Source of the DNA: Antrodiella citrinella
Lineage: Eukaryota; Basidiomycota; Agaricomycetes; Polyporales; Steccherinaceae
Length of the DNA stretch: 32,500 nt
Assembly (NCBI GenBank): GCA_004802725.1
Contig: SGPM01000248.1
Location: 1-32,500 of the forward strand
Reading direction: 5' to 3'
In this document: piece after piece, positions 8,934 through 24,639 of the stretch
Position numbering within the stretch: the stretch's first letter is position 1
How the letters are laid out: every line of letters starts with the position of its first letter
Notes under the pieces: model-generated
Database searches by the model: none
Told to the model about the DNA's origin: nothing
Seen by the model: the letters and a program-made list of their open reading frames with translations, nothing else
Made by a program: the position numbers and the translations under genes

Positions 8934-11407
8934 ATGTCTCCGAGTCGCAAACGCTTCGTAGTTTCGCTAGCCGAAAACGAACAAAGCAGGACGCTAATCA
9001 ACGAGAGAAAACAGGTATTGAGCCCTGTTACGCTATACTAGGCGACATATGAGCACTCACCAACGGATTGCAGATCGCGTTTGTCCTCACGCCAACCGAG
9101 CTCGACCCGGGCTATGAACTGCACAAAACGGTGCATCCCGTCATCTGGGCAGTAAGTAGAAGCTGAACATCCAAAGAATCAATGCATGCTGACTTCGGCC
9201 TAGGTATATGACTGCTCTTTCGGTAAATACTCCTACATTCAGACTCAAAACAGATCTCAGCTTACCTTGTTCGTCAGGTCAACCACAAACACTCGATTGC
9301 GACTTGACGTGAGATTGAGTTTGAGAAGGTTCATTCGCCCGGCTAACATACATAATTTGCAGTCTCGGAGTGGCCACAGTCCGGAAAGAGCCTGATGGTT
9401 CTGTTGTTACGCCGCTCACGCGTGTTGTCCCAGTCAGTAAATCTGGCGAGATCAATGATGTTTTTGCACTGACTCGTTGTCTTTCTAGGTCGGACACTAC
9501 ACTGCACTCACGAGAATTCACCAGAGGTTCGAGTGGTGCGATGTCGCTCGCTTGCGGGAGGATATGCCAACAACGATTATAGTGAACAACGATTCCGGGG
9601 TAGAGCAGGCTTTCGCTATCTGTGAGAGATGCCTTCTCTGTGCGTAATTCTGGCGAAGAACTGGAACGCTCTTTCAGGTCTGGCAATGGTGGAGAAATTT
9701 GAGTACTTACCCAAGTTCGCCCCGATCGTTTTGTTCAATCGCATCCCGTACGTCTATTAGACACTGTGTTTCCTGCGACGCACTAAGAGCGAATTCCTGA
9801 TCAGGCACAGTCGCTACATCAAAGTGAAAGGATCGTTCAATGTGCAGGCATATTGTGGTACAAATATCAAGGGTACGCACTGCCAACACGATATGCTCTC
9901 TGTGACATCCTTTGCTCATCCCACATTTAGAAATGCAACAAGTCCATGCCGATAAACTCGAGCAGATCAACGATGAACGTGGAAATCCATGGTCGGTCTC
10001 CCTGGATGACCTATCAACGGTACGTCCTTTACTGCCACTGCGTAAACGAAGCACAATGTCCAATATTGCTCATAGGTGACCTCCCTTCACGTGTCGAAAT
10101 CCGGTAGCGGCCAGATCTGTATCAGCGCCCAAGAGAACGAAGTCAGTGCTGCAAACCGGGAGATGGTAGACGAAGTCGGCCAGCTCAAAGCCAAACTCAA
10201 AGACTTCCATTACCAAGTCACCCGGGCACTGGGCAACGACTACCTTGCCGTCTCGAGACTGAAGACGGATGTCCTGAAAATCGCGAGCCAGGCGGACTCG
10301 GTCAGCCAAAATCTGGACAATACCACCGGGAAGGTCGACAACGTTGGAGACAAAGTCGAGGAGATGGCGGTCAAGGTCTCGGAGTGCGTGAAGGCGATCG
10401 CGTCGCTCCGCGCGCCGGAGAGCACAAAGAAGGACCTGGCGATGCGGATGGAAGAGGTCGCGAGCACTGTACAGGACTTGAGTAAACTGCACAGTAGCAT
10501 CAAGACGATGGAGGAGAAGATGCACGGTCTAGGTGACTCGTTGCAAGGACTCCCCAAACTCCAAAGCAACGTCGGGAAGCTCGCGGAACAGGTTCAGGAG
10601 CTATCCGAAGATATGAGCTCCGTTAACACCAACATCAGCAGCATAAACAACCGTGTTTCTGGCGTCAACAAGAAGGTCGAGACCAACGAGGAGAGCCTGG
10701 CCTCCGTCGAACGTTCCGTCGTCGGCATGCGGCGGACTATAGTAGACACGGGAGACGAGGTAAAGCAGACGTCGAAGTCGGTGAAGGACATCATCGCCGC
10801 TCTCCAGAATAAAGCGGACACCAGCGACCTGATCAAGATTCAGACCGATGCCCAGAACACTACATCAAGAGTTACGGTGCTTGAAGAAGGGGCTGTCGGC
10901 ATCCGGGGCAAGTTAGGACATATGGGCGGTCGGATAGAGGGGGTAGACGGAGGTCTGAAGGCGGTGAAAGAGACTGTTGAGGGGCTGACGGAGAAGGCCG
11001 AGACCATGACCAACAACCACTTGAAGATGGAGCGCAGCATAGGCGAGGTGTCGCGCAGGGCGCGAGAATTGGAGGAGGGCGTCCAGCAGCTCGACGTTGC
11101 ATACAAGAATGCCGAGGCTGCTTCTACGAAGGATAGGGCCTACTTGAGGACGTTACGGGACAATCTCAACGAAGTCAGCTCTACTGCGACTGAAGCTCGC
11201 AGTAAGGCAACAAGACTTCAAGACGAAATCCGCAATATGACCGGAGAAATTGGCCTGGTGAAGCGACAGTGCATGGCTATAGAAGGGAGCGTACAGATGG
11301 TGGAGGGAAGCGTCAAGGCTGTGGATCAGAATGTGCAAAACGTGGAGAGAGAATTCAGGAATATGGGGGTCAGGAGTTTCATGAAGGGAGTCTGGGGACG
11401 AGGATAA
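8934..11407 (+). CDS. Module D: full-length family member with 443-residue coiled-coil tail
   Basis: This is the best preserved member of the family. Ten exons (8934-9014, 9074-9151, 9204-9222, 9278-9308, 9363-9432, 9489-9621, 9678-9747, 9805-9872, 9931-10019, 10076-11407) add to 1971 nt, giving 656 aa. Residues 1-213 form the shared domain, probably beta-rich, with the motifs MSPSRKRFVVSLAENEQ, VIWAVYDCSFG, IIVNNDSG, VLFNRIP, VQAYCG and NPWSVSLDDLS. Residues 214-656, all in the last exon, are almost continuous heptad-type sequence with alternating hydrophobics and many K, E, D, S and T residues. Repeating units such as VEGSV, VDNVGDKVEEM and VNTNISSINN suggest a long rod. There is no membrane anchor and no catalytic motif I recognise. 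Base composition of the last exon is more GC-rich than the rest. It could be a structural, vesicle-tethering or recognition protein; none of these is shown by the sequence. It is probably the intact ancestral form next to damaged or rearranged copies. Confidence 0.7.
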
Positions 11408-11743
11408 AGGCAGCAACTGCGGTAAATTATGAATGACCCACTCCACGTCTGGTTTGAAATCGGACAGTCATATATCTCATCTCGCTAGATCCATTATCTT
11501 GTATCTGTATGATCATGTCAGCCAACTTGTATATAATTTACTTATTTATGAGACTGACCATGCCGCTGGAAACAAGGTGAAGTGCAAAAGATGAAGCAGA
11601 GAGGGGGGACTTCGATTGCGACTGTCAGCACGACGAAAGTATCCAGAGACCATACACCACCCTATATTGCCTAGATCTAGGTCAAGCTTGAGATTGCGAA
11701 CAGAATACATCATAGTACACATCCAGAATGACAGCATCAACCA
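11408..11743. other. Converging 3' ends of module D and VPS4
   Basis: The 336 bases between the stop of module D (plus) and the stop of VPS4 (minus) hold both 3' untranslated regions. An AT-rich patch around 11525-11550 could serve polyadenylation. I see no gene. Confidence 0.4.
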
Positions 11744-13509
<1,766 letters not shown>

Positions 13510-14351
13510 GGCGGACGGCGGTGACCCAGTGCGGTTGCTGCGATCCGGATTTTCCGCAAGTGGGTTTGGCGCGCTGTGACGAGCGGCGCGTGACGGCGCG
13601 CGACGGGATGTGACAATAGTGGTAACACGCACCCGCACTGCCACCCGCAGCCCTCTGAGTCTGTCGCCAAAAGGTAAACATCGAGGGATCCTCGCTCCCA
13701 AACTCATGCGATATGCGAACGAGATATTATAATCGTAACTAGCAGTACATGTACGCACAGTGTCGTCTTGGAATAAATACTGATAGCAATGTGATGTGAA
13801 GGAGGAAAAGGGCCCATCACCGTCAGACCTTTGCATAAGCTCACGCCACCCGGCGACCCGAAGGTACCAGTCTCGTGGGGGTATCATATCAGGAAGCAGA
13901 CGGGGGAGATGGTAGGAGGGGCCCAGGTGTGCGAGTGAGTTATGTTACTACATCTACAATTCATGATAGGGCATCGGGACAGACAAAGGTAGAAGGCGGG
14001 ATAAGGAAAACACAAGACACAAACAGGGAAGAAGACATCAACACGCAAGGAGCGACATGCAAAGGAGATGATGAGGCACGTGGCCGGTGTAGGATAAGAG
14101 GTGAGACAGAGGAAGCATGCAAACGGACGAAAGAAGGGAATCGTGTGTCCACAGGAGATATGTGTGAAGGCAGAGATAGGAATGGCTAATACGACTCGGA
14201 AGATCCGAGACATACAGCCAAGCCTGTGAGAGGTATAACAATAATCCCAAAAGAGGCACAGGTACGACCGAAGAAGAGGAAACTGCGCAAGAAAGAAACA
14301 GATGAACTATACATGTCAAGTCACCTCATCCCCCGACGTAGCTCATCGGTG
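13510..14351. other. Upstream region of VPS4 and 3' region of the kinase gene
   Basis: This 840-bp spacer lies between two minus-strand genes. It should contain the VPS4 promoter and the 3'UTR of the kinase gene. The open frames here lack recognisable motifs. The purine-rich stretch at about 13960-14300 lets frames stay open on both strands by composition alone, so I call none of them a gene. Confidence 0.4.
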
Positions 14352-16292
14352 CTATGAAACAACTGATACCTGTGCCTGGGCCATTGCTTGTGCATAGACG
14401 TGCACATGCGATGGCTTCGTTACTTGGTGACAAACCTCGATACTCTGCACCCACGGTTGCTGCATGATCTCCTCAATGGAGCTGCGCATCTTGGGGTTGG
14501 GTTCCAACATCTTCCGAATAACCATACGACACGACCTCGGCGAAAGGTTGCTAATCGTCGGAGGACACGACGACTGTGCCGAGGTCGCAGGACTGCAGGC
14601 AGAGTTGTAGGCTGCAAACAGCGGGTCGGTCGGCTGTGCGACAGTCCACGGCAACTCTTGGAAGTGTAGACAATAGTAAACGATGCCGCATGCCCAAATG
14701 TCAACAAGACGGGCATCGTAAGCTGCATCGCCGCCACGGAATAATCGGGGGAAGAAGGTATATGCGAGGAGGGGGAACATTAGGGTGGACGAGTGTGTGA
14801 GGTGGAAACCATCTGCTTACGTTTACCCAAAAATTGCTCAGGAGCGATGTACGGTTCGCTACCGCACAAACCAGTCGACATGTGGATGGTCGATTCCCAA
14901 GGAAGGCGATACACCGTCGATGCGCCGTAATCACCGATCTGCGCTGCCTGTCAGCCGTACACGAAACAGAAATGTCAGCACTAAACGCACCTTGAGGTGA
15001 CCCTTCGTATCGAAAAAGAGGTTCTCGGGTTTAAGGTCACGATGGGCGACACCCTGCTCGTGCAAGTAGGAAACACCAGTCAGGATCTGCTTGAAACAGC
15101 ATTCGACTTCGGAAGTCGACATCCCACCCCGTTTGATGGCGGCATACAGATCGCCGCCTGGGCAAAACTCCATGACCTCGCACCAGTGCTGATTCTCGTC
15201 TTGAACAAGGTCGACGGTCTCCACGATGTTAATATGGTGCAACGTGGACGAGATGCAGAATTCGGCCGTCAATTTCTTGACGTACTCCTTCTCAGTCTCG
15301 TTCTTGCGGCGTTTGCGGAATTCCTGGAGCGGGTCATCAGCACCCGTAAGCGAGGATGTAGCAAATTCACGCACCTTAACTGCGTACAACTTTTCCTCCG
15401 TGCGGTCCCACTTGTGTGCAAGACGTACGACTGACGTAGCGCCCTTGCCAATGGCAACCTTCTCGCAGACGCCGTATTTCTTCAGCAGGCTAGCCGTACT
15501 CTCACCGGCAACGGACCTCCCTCCTCGATCCGAGTCTGACTTCTTGGAGCTCCCGGTCGAACGAGCTGAGGACCGCCTGGCCAACTTGGGAGCGCCCAGC
15601 AGGTCCTTGAGCGTGAACTTTTGACCGCCGCCATCGGAATGGACTGAGGGCGGACCTTTGCGGATGGAATCCGCACCTGTCGAGGGGGTAGGCGAGATCT
15701 TATGGCCGGTAGGAGTGCGATCGTTGTCTCGCTCCTTTTCCTTCTTGTGCGCCTGTTTAGGAGGCTCAACTTTCCCACCAGACTTGCCAGCGGAGAAACT
15801 GGGGGCCCTGCTGGCAGCCCTGCTCGGGGGCTGAGTGCTAGGCACGCTCCAGCTTTCGGACTCAGAAGGAGAGGGAGAATCGCTAGTGGATGGCGTCATT
15901 GAGCCGGTAGTAGACGAAGAGGAGTCTTTGGCGTGGGGTTCGCCACCGAGAGCGAGCTGCGTGGACTTGCTGAGCTGCTCCAAATCGCGTTTGGTATGGC
16001 CAGGAGACTTCTGGTAGGAGTCGGAATTGGGAGGAGGGAGAGGAACAGAACCGATGGCGACCTTGTTATCTTTAGTGGACGAGAAGCGTCGGGAACGTGA
16101 AGTGGCCACTGGAGCAGCGGCTGGTGTTGTCTTGGATTGTTGGTGTTTGTGTTTGATGCCGTTCATGAGTTTGTCGAATTGGTAGACGTGTGAAGTGCGT
16201 GGGCTCTGCGTAGCTAAATCACCATGGGGTGGTTTGTCTGAACCCTCTGGGCCCTCACCCTCCGTTTGAGCGGTCTCGGTGGAGTCGACCAT
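14352..16292 (-). CDS. HAL4/SAT4-like serine/threonine protein kinase
   Basis: This resembles the fungal Hal4/Sat4 and NPR1-type kinases, which control nutrient and cation transporters at the plasma membrane. Three exons (16292-14991, 14938-14821, 14722-14352) give 596 aa. Residues 1 to about 270 are low-complexity, rich in S, T, P, K and G, typical of the regulatory N-terminus in this family. The kinase domain starts near aa 273 with a glycine loop (GKGATSVV), catalytic Lys at about 306 (YAVKV), the catalytic loop HRDLKPEN (Asp about 419), and an APE motif (YIAPEQF). The magnesium-binding motif is DYG (aa 437-439) rather than DFG. The insert DARLVDIWACGIVYYC and the C-terminal segment PWVQSIEVCH also suit the family. 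The splice joining FLGK to PYDARLVDIW is supported by frame and by the family pattern. The exact subfamily is inferred. Confidence 0.85.
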
Positions 16293-18028
16293 AGAATGCG
16301 TCGCAATCGTAAAGGGAATGTCGAGTGGTGGAGGAGTGTGTGAGGCGCGAGAGCGTGAGGAAACAGCTGTAGATGGGCTGACAACAGGATGTGGGAGGGT
16401 GCAGCAGGATGCTACGATGGGTTGCTGGGAGGGAGTTTATAGGGATATCATCATCATGGCCGGACACGTTTCCAAGATGAGGTGTATGCTGGCACAGACG
16501 GATGGGGACAAGGCGGACGACGCTAAAACGCCTGTCGCCGTTACGGACGACGACGAGCACGAGTGTTCGGTCGATGGAGAGGCGGGGAGAGGGCGAAATG
16601 CAGGCTGTAAAAAGGCGGGAAGCTCCGAGCTAAACCAGGGGCTATATAGACGCTTAGTCAGCGGGCTCGCGCGGACACAAATTACCTTTTATGGTATCCC
16701 GGAGACGCTTTCAGGCTCAGCTGCGGTCCGTCAGCATTGCAAAGCTCTGGCTCTCTCCAACCTATCAGCGTAACAGTCGTCCATGTAGACGGCCTCCAGT
16801 CTGCACGAGGTGATGGAATATCGTCGAAGCCTTGCGCCTGCACACCCGGTGACGGGACCTCAAATCATCCTTTTTGAATCTGATAGAAGCTTTTCGTATC
16901 CTGCACAATCGAGATACCACAATTGAAACAGAGCGACGCGATGCATCATGCAATGCAATTCCATTCGCAGTGAAAGAGACACCTCCCCCGAAGCCACTTC
17001 TCCGAGCCAACAAACGCCGCTCGGGCCATCAGGGCCATGGGGCAGACCAACGCGATCCAGCCGTTGTCGCCACTGCTTCCCATCGCTATCGTTCACACTG
17101 TGACGCTTGTGCCACAGATGCATGATGACATGAAGCACGTTCCGCTATGAGCGCACACAGATGTGAGCTATCACAGAGGACTTCGGATGCAGAACGAATC
17201 GAAGACACACCACTCTGCTATGGCAAACTCCCATTCGCTACCATCGTAAGCGGTATCTGACACGCTCGCGTCAGTCAATGGTACACCGGTGGTTTGATTC
17301 CACGAGATGCCGTTGAATGCGGAAACTATGCCAAAGGCGAAGTCTCCGAGCATCACTGTTCACACTCTGTGGCAGGCCGGCGTGATTCGGAAACGACGTC
17401 ACTTGCGAAACATATTTATGCGCGGTCCGATGGCAAAGGGTGAGTTATGTTGACCTGCCCACCTATGGCATCTTCAGGCCTTCAAGCTTCACTTCAGGGC
17501 CACCGGGAAGTTGGGGCTGAGAGCCTCAGCGAGTCTCGGTAGCCGCGGCGAGGTCGGGTACGGCCTCTCCGGGCAAGACGTCTAAGCCCACGGACAAGAG
17601 CTGCGAACTAGTACTAGTGACCGGAGCATCAAGCGATATGTTTGTGCGCCGGCGGTGAATCGGTTGAAACTAAAAGCACTGAAGCAGTTCCGAGACATAA
17701 AAAGACCAGAGAGCCAGGTTGCAGGTCCGGTGCCTCCGAAGATAATAATCAGTAGCAAAAGATAAAGCGAATAGACGCCCACATGTCATACCTCCATGTG
17801 GACGATGCACGTGACTGTATAGCACCAACTGATTGGCTGTCGGCACTCTCCGAGTGGCTTTGCTCACGTAATCGTCCTGCCACGGTCTCTGGATTCTCAC
17901 CACCGTCGTGATCCCGCCCTCATCGCCCTCCTCAAGACGCAAGGTGAGCCCCTCGTTTCCGTTCCCGCCGCTGCCAACGATGTCCCCATACTGACGCTCG
18001 ACACTTGGCTGCCTTTTGATAGACAACG
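16293..18028. other. Long shared upstream region between the kinase and eL19 genes
   Basis: This 1.7-kb spacer lies between divergent genes and should hold both promoters. Open frames on both strands (for example 16279-16773 plus and 16860-17138 minus) carry no recognisable domain. Around 17575-17650 the plus strand reads PTDKSCELVLVTGASS, which recalls the start of an NAD(P)-binding Rossmann fold but is followed by a stop within a few codons. I regard it as a possible relic, not a gene. Confidence 0.4.
17944..18022 (+). other. Probable 5'UTR intron of the eL19 gene
   Basis: A donor (AAG|GTGAGC) at 17944 and an acceptor (TTTTGATAG) ending at 18022 bound 79 bases with a CTGAC branch-type sequence near 17990, six bases before the eL19 start codon. 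Introns close to the start codon are common in fungal ribosomal protein genes. This is inference from splice signals only. Confidence 0.5.
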
Positions 18029-18738
18029 ATGGTCAACCTTCGCTCACAAAAGCGGCTCGCCGCATCCGTCGCGGGCGTCGGCAAGCGCAAAATCTGGCTC
18101 GACCCCAACGAGCAATCTGAAATCGGCAACGCCAACTCACGAACCCACGTAAAGAAGCTCATCAAGGATGGCCGTATCATCATTAAGCCCACCACCGTCC
18201 ACTCTCGCGCCCGTACTCAGGCTCTCCTCGCCGCCAAGCGAAAGGGCAGACACACCGGCACTGGTAAGAGGCAGGGTACCGCTGAGGCTCGTATGCCCAC
18301 GAAAGTGCAGTGGATGCGGAGACAGCGGGTGCTGAGGCGGTTGCTGAGGAAATACCGGGAGGCTGGCAAGATCGATAAGCATTTGTACGTATTTTTTCTG
18401 TTATCGTTGGAAAGGTCGTCGGAGCGTCGTTATTGACATCACCTCTCAAGGTACCACGCCCTCTACCAGAAGTCCAAGGGTAACGTCTTCAAGAACAAGC
18501 GTGTCCTGATGGAATACATTCACAAAGCCAAGGCCGAGAAGACCCGTACAAAGGTCCTCTCCGACCAAATGGAGGCCCGCCGTGTCAAGAACAAGGTATG
18601 TACCGCCTTTCTTTCGCATATATGTGTGTTACTGACCACGATGTCTTTCAGGCTGCCCGCGAGCGCCGTGCTACACGCGTACAGGAGAAGCGACAGGCGA
18701 TCTTGGACGTCGAGCACGATGCCCCAGTTCAGGAGTAA
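18029..18738 (+). CDS. RPL19: 60S ribosomal protein eL19
   Basis: eL19 is a structural protein of the large cytoplasmic ribosomal subunit that also forms a bridge to the small subunit. Three exons (18029-18384, 18451-18595, 18652-18738) encode 195 aa, close to the usual length. Family hallmarks are all present: the start [49 protein letters not shown], the segment [20 protein letters not shown], and the long basic C-terminal helix ([29 protein letters not shown]). The second-exon acceptor splits the Leu codon in KHLYHAL. The start ATG matches the conserved N-terminus, and a 5'UTR intron probably precedes it. I see nothing unusual in the protein. Confidence 0.97.
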
Positions 18739-19243
18739 ATGCATCACGCACTTCATTCTCCTTCTTTACGGGGCCTCACCAGTGTTGTATTGTCGTCGGT
18801 CCTGCATTCCATCTCGCTGTCCTACCATATTCACCTCCCGTGTATCCTATGCCATGCATGCTCTCTACAATCAATACGCCAGGCCAATCATGCTCCTATG
18901 TCATTTCTTCTCGATTTTCTTCTCGATTTCCCACTTGACTGGATGCACACATCGAAAAGCAATCATGAAGGTCGTTCTCCAGAGTCGCCGATTTTGCTCG
19001 ATTTTGCCAGATGATTGTCGCAGACCGTTGATAACGTTTGGCGGTCGCTGTTATCGCTGTCTACGAGGGAGCGGGTACCGTGCAAATACATCTTAGATTT
19101 CAAGTGCCCGAATGAAAGAGTCTTGCCTGTGTTACGGTCGGATTGATCGTATCATGTAGTCATTCACAGACCGGCGACAGTGAAATCACAGGAACCTCGA
19201 CCCAGACACAATGCATCATGGACACTGCGAAGGGACTATTATG
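18739..19243. other. Converging 3' regions of eL19 and the MYST gene
   Basis: The 505 bases between the two stop codons are pyrimidine-rich after eL19. No gene or repeat is evident. They should contain the polyadenylation sites of both genes. Confidence 0.4.
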
Positions 19244-21452
<2,209 letters not shown>

Positions 21453-22298
21453 CTCGTGCTATCGCCACGACTTTGCTATGGCAAACCTGGTTTCGACCGA
21501 GCTCAGAATGATTCCAGTAAACTACAATGCGACCTGAACTCACCAAATAAATTGAATCTACAATTGCCTTCTGAGTGTGACTGAAATCTGACTGGAATGG
21601 CCAAAGCCAAGAGGTTACTACGACAAGCGCCCATAAAGCTTGCAGTGGCTGCCAGTGACGCCAAGCCGTATCTCACAACCAACTTGTCCCGGAGTCACCA
21701 TCATGATTTATGCAGAATCTTCGGAATACCATTGGAATACTTTGAAATGTACACCACAGTACACCGGAACCTGTAAGGTCGGTAGAACTACAAGAAGCAA
21801 CTTGAATGAAGACCGAAGGTCGCTTTCAACTTTCAACCTGTTGATTCCGAAGATTCATAACATACACCGTTGTATTGAATCCGCACGAAGTACAGGATCC
21901 CCCGTTAGATCGTGGCAGCTTCTTGTCCGGCAGCATGTTCAAGTCGGCCTCAAAGAGCACCTGAATTGCGACAGCGCTGATGTAGATCGTCGAACCCTCG
22001 AATGGATGGACATGAGGTCTAGTTCGTGCGAGATGCATGCGCCATTTTGGCGGTTGGTGTTTACCACAGACTTGTTGGGGCAACGAGGTAGTTATCATCA
22101 ACGTTGGGGCGCATGTGTACAAGAACAAGCTCGGGAACAGAGTCCAGGGTTGGTCCGGGCCCAACGAGACCTCGGTTAGACCATAGGACACTGTGGATCG
22201 ATACATGCAGCGGACATTGGAGGATTCAGGGCTAGATGACACCAAAAGAATGATTATAAGCGTTACAGGGTGGCTATCTCAAGACAGTCCAAAAATGA
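21453..22298. other. Spacer between two minus-strand genes
   Basis: This 846-bp spacer holds the upstream region of the MYST gene and the 3' side of the membrane-protein gene. A 179-codon frame runs on the plus strand (21640-22179) and a 139-codon frame on the minus strand (21826-22245). The minus frame includes a more protein-like piece (STIYISAVAIQVLFEADLNM, near 21950). I recognise neither and find no consistent exon set, so I call no gene. Confidence 0.35.
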
Positions 22299-23360
22299 TC
22301 AAAGCAAAGATGCTATAAGCCCAATCAGCCCAAAAGGTCGTCCTCCTCGTCCTCCACTCCGAGACGACTTCATCGGAGTCGCTTCTTCCAGATCGTGCTC
22401 ATACGGCTCCGCCTCGTCATACTCCTGCGACACAGGGAGCGCTACTCCCAGAATGAGGTAGGTGATGACAGTGATGAGCTCTGCGGCGACAGACATGACG
22501 AGATACCACTGCCACGAGCCGTTCGTACTGCTGAACTTAGACAAGGAGTTTTGAACGGGCGTAGTGGATGGGATAGAGATAGGCGAGTATCCGGAGAGCA
22601 TGGAGTAGACGACGCGCACAAGGAGAAATGGAAGAGCGGCGGATATGCCAATGAGCATCTACCACGGGATGACTGTGAGTCTGGGTATGATATAACGGCG
22701 AACTGTTCACTCACTTTACGTCTCTGAGGCATGACCTTCTTCACCTCAACCCAGAAGCACAAGTGCAGGAGGAAGATCATGATGAACAATGCAAGAAAGA
22801 GAGTGCAACCGACGTGACGGAATGTCGTCGCCTTGTTCACATCCGACTGTGAGGTTGCGCTCGCAAGGTCGACGCCACCGATAACGGTGATGATCATAGA
22901 CGTCGACGCAAATGCCGTGAAGAATTGCATGCCAGCCCGCGCCTGCATAGGATCCTCAAAGACGCCTCGACCACTGCAGGAGATCCAAGATTAGACACAC
23001 AACCGATGCGATCGAACTGGGACGTACACGGTTGTAAGGAAGCCCAGTGTCGCCATCATGAGCGGTGATAGACCGACGTTCTCGAGGATAGAATAGCATT
23101 CGATGAGCCCTGTGCTGGGATTGCTGGATTGCTCTGCTACGATGTGGGTCACGCTTCCTATGATACGCACTGGGATAGAGTGAGTCCAAAATTTGAGAAA
23201 ACAAAGAACGCAACGCACCGAGTGAAAGAACGAAGAGAAATATAAAGCCTGTTTGCTTCTGGATACCATGACGCCACACAAGAAAAACCGAGGTCAATAA
23301 AATGGGCATGTAGATGACCAACAAAGCAAGAGAAATGTATCCGCGAACATCGAGAGCCAT
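22299..23360 (-). CDS. Seven-helix fungal membrane protein resembling DUF7702
   Basis: Four exons (23360-23219, 23169-23028, 22973-22715, 22658-22299) give 300 aa with seven hydrophobic segments, so this is an integral membrane protein. The order of short motifs fits the uncharacterised fungal family I know as DUF7702: a helix, then a short polar loop with WRHG, the helix containing LSLVRIIGSVTHI, NPSTGLIECYSILENVGLSPLMMATLG, a charged loop before MQFFTAFAS, and a last helix ending VALPV. The C-terminal tail of about 45 residues is acidic and then basic, and probably cytosolic. The start ATG at 23360 is the first in frame just before the first helix; an upstream non-coding exon is possible. 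Such proteins occur in large numbers in basidiomycetes and their function is not known. The family name is from memory and less certain than the topology. Confidence 0.75.
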
Positions 23361-24639
23361 CTTCACGAAAAATGTCCAGAAAAGAAGAGACTGAAAGAGA
23401 GAGAAATTAGCAGTGAAGACGACAGTAATTGGGAAGAGAACAGTGACATACTTTAGCATGTTGGTTCCGCCGGTAGGTTGTTTATAGCGAGGCCCAAAAT
23501 TGAGAGCGAAAGGTGTGGCTGAAGGCAAAATATCAGAGACGCGCATGTTGCACGTCACTGCCAACGTCAGCAAGGCCGCCATCCGCGCCGAGCAGGCGTA
23601 AAAACTCACTGTTGCGATCTGACCGCGACGGTACTCTCCTTTTGCGGAGAGACGACGTAACAGAACATCGTGATACTAATCGGATGGGAGGGAAAGACTC
23701 GATATCCATGGGGATAACTGCGGACACCAGCAGGACGGTCCAACGAGCGCGGAGCGCTGGCGGCGTCAACTTAGCCAGCGATGAACTTGCGATGAACAGA
23801 TATCTAGAGAAACTGGAAGTAGGAAGAGAAAGGGCACTTGTATTCGGCTAGGTCACTTCAAACTTCGAGATAGCTGCTGATCTTCGATCAAAGATCCTTT
23901 CGGCAGCGTGCGACACGGAGTCCGAAGGATATTTTGTGGCGTTCACAAACTTGCATATGCCGACAAATGCTCTTTGCAGAGCACTCCGACTCCGGCGTTA
24001 CGCGTTATGTCTACATAAAGTTTCAATGGTGCCCTGTGCACAGTGAGAGCAGAGTTTCTGCGTCAAATTACGAGAGATCATCTTGCCAGTTTTGATGCCT
24101 CTTGCTATCTCGTACAACGCCGTTTCGTCTTTCAATCAAAGATACTGCTGTTGAATACTACGCCTTCAGGAAGGTATTCTTCATATAAACGTTGCGCTGG
24201 ACAACGTATTGTACTCCCACTCCCCGCAGCAAGTGTGTCCGAGTCGGTGACGACTCAGCATGCGCACGTATGACAATGTAACAGATATCTACTTGCCTTT
24301 CATACTCAACGTTCAACACTCATCGCTATAGAATCGGTTGGAACTTGGAACAACGGCGTCGGGGGGAGGGCGGTGAACAAGAGGTTCGGGCGTCGTCGCG
24401 GTCGTCGTCAAGGCCACAACAGAAAGTCGTGAGCGCGCAAAGTACAATGCAGAGACGCAGAGCGCAGCTTATGTAATCCCACGTGCTGACGTCATGCGCC
24501 TGGATTAGGCTCCCCGCCCTTCTGGCCATGGATTTCTAGCGGTCAACTCCTTTGCTTATAACTTGCATCTTCCTCTTCATCCTTAGACATTACTCCCACA
24601 TACACACTCATATTCTTGCATTCGTCGCTGCTGAACCTC
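23361..24639. other. Divergent upstream region of the membrane-protein and F-box genes
   Basis: This 1.28-kb region separates two divergent genes. A perfect TGACGTCA palindrome lies at 24487-24494. I see no other recognisable sites and no gene; open frames here are short and motif-free. Confidence 0.4.
24487..24494. promoter_or_regulatory. CRE/ATF-type palindrome upstream of the F-box gene
   Basis: TGACGTCA is the classic site for bZIP factors of the CREB/ATF class, known in fungi as the target of Atf1-type stress regulators. It lies 146 bp before the F-box start codon. An eight-base site can occur by chance, so regulation is only suggested. Confidence 0.4.

Noticed and set aside
16279..16773. 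164-codon plus-strand frame between kinase and eL19
   Set aside because: It overlaps the kinase start on the opposite strand and has no domain-like segment.
21640..22179. 179-codon plus-strand frame
   Set aside because: Composition looks random, with no motif, and the opposite strand is equally open.
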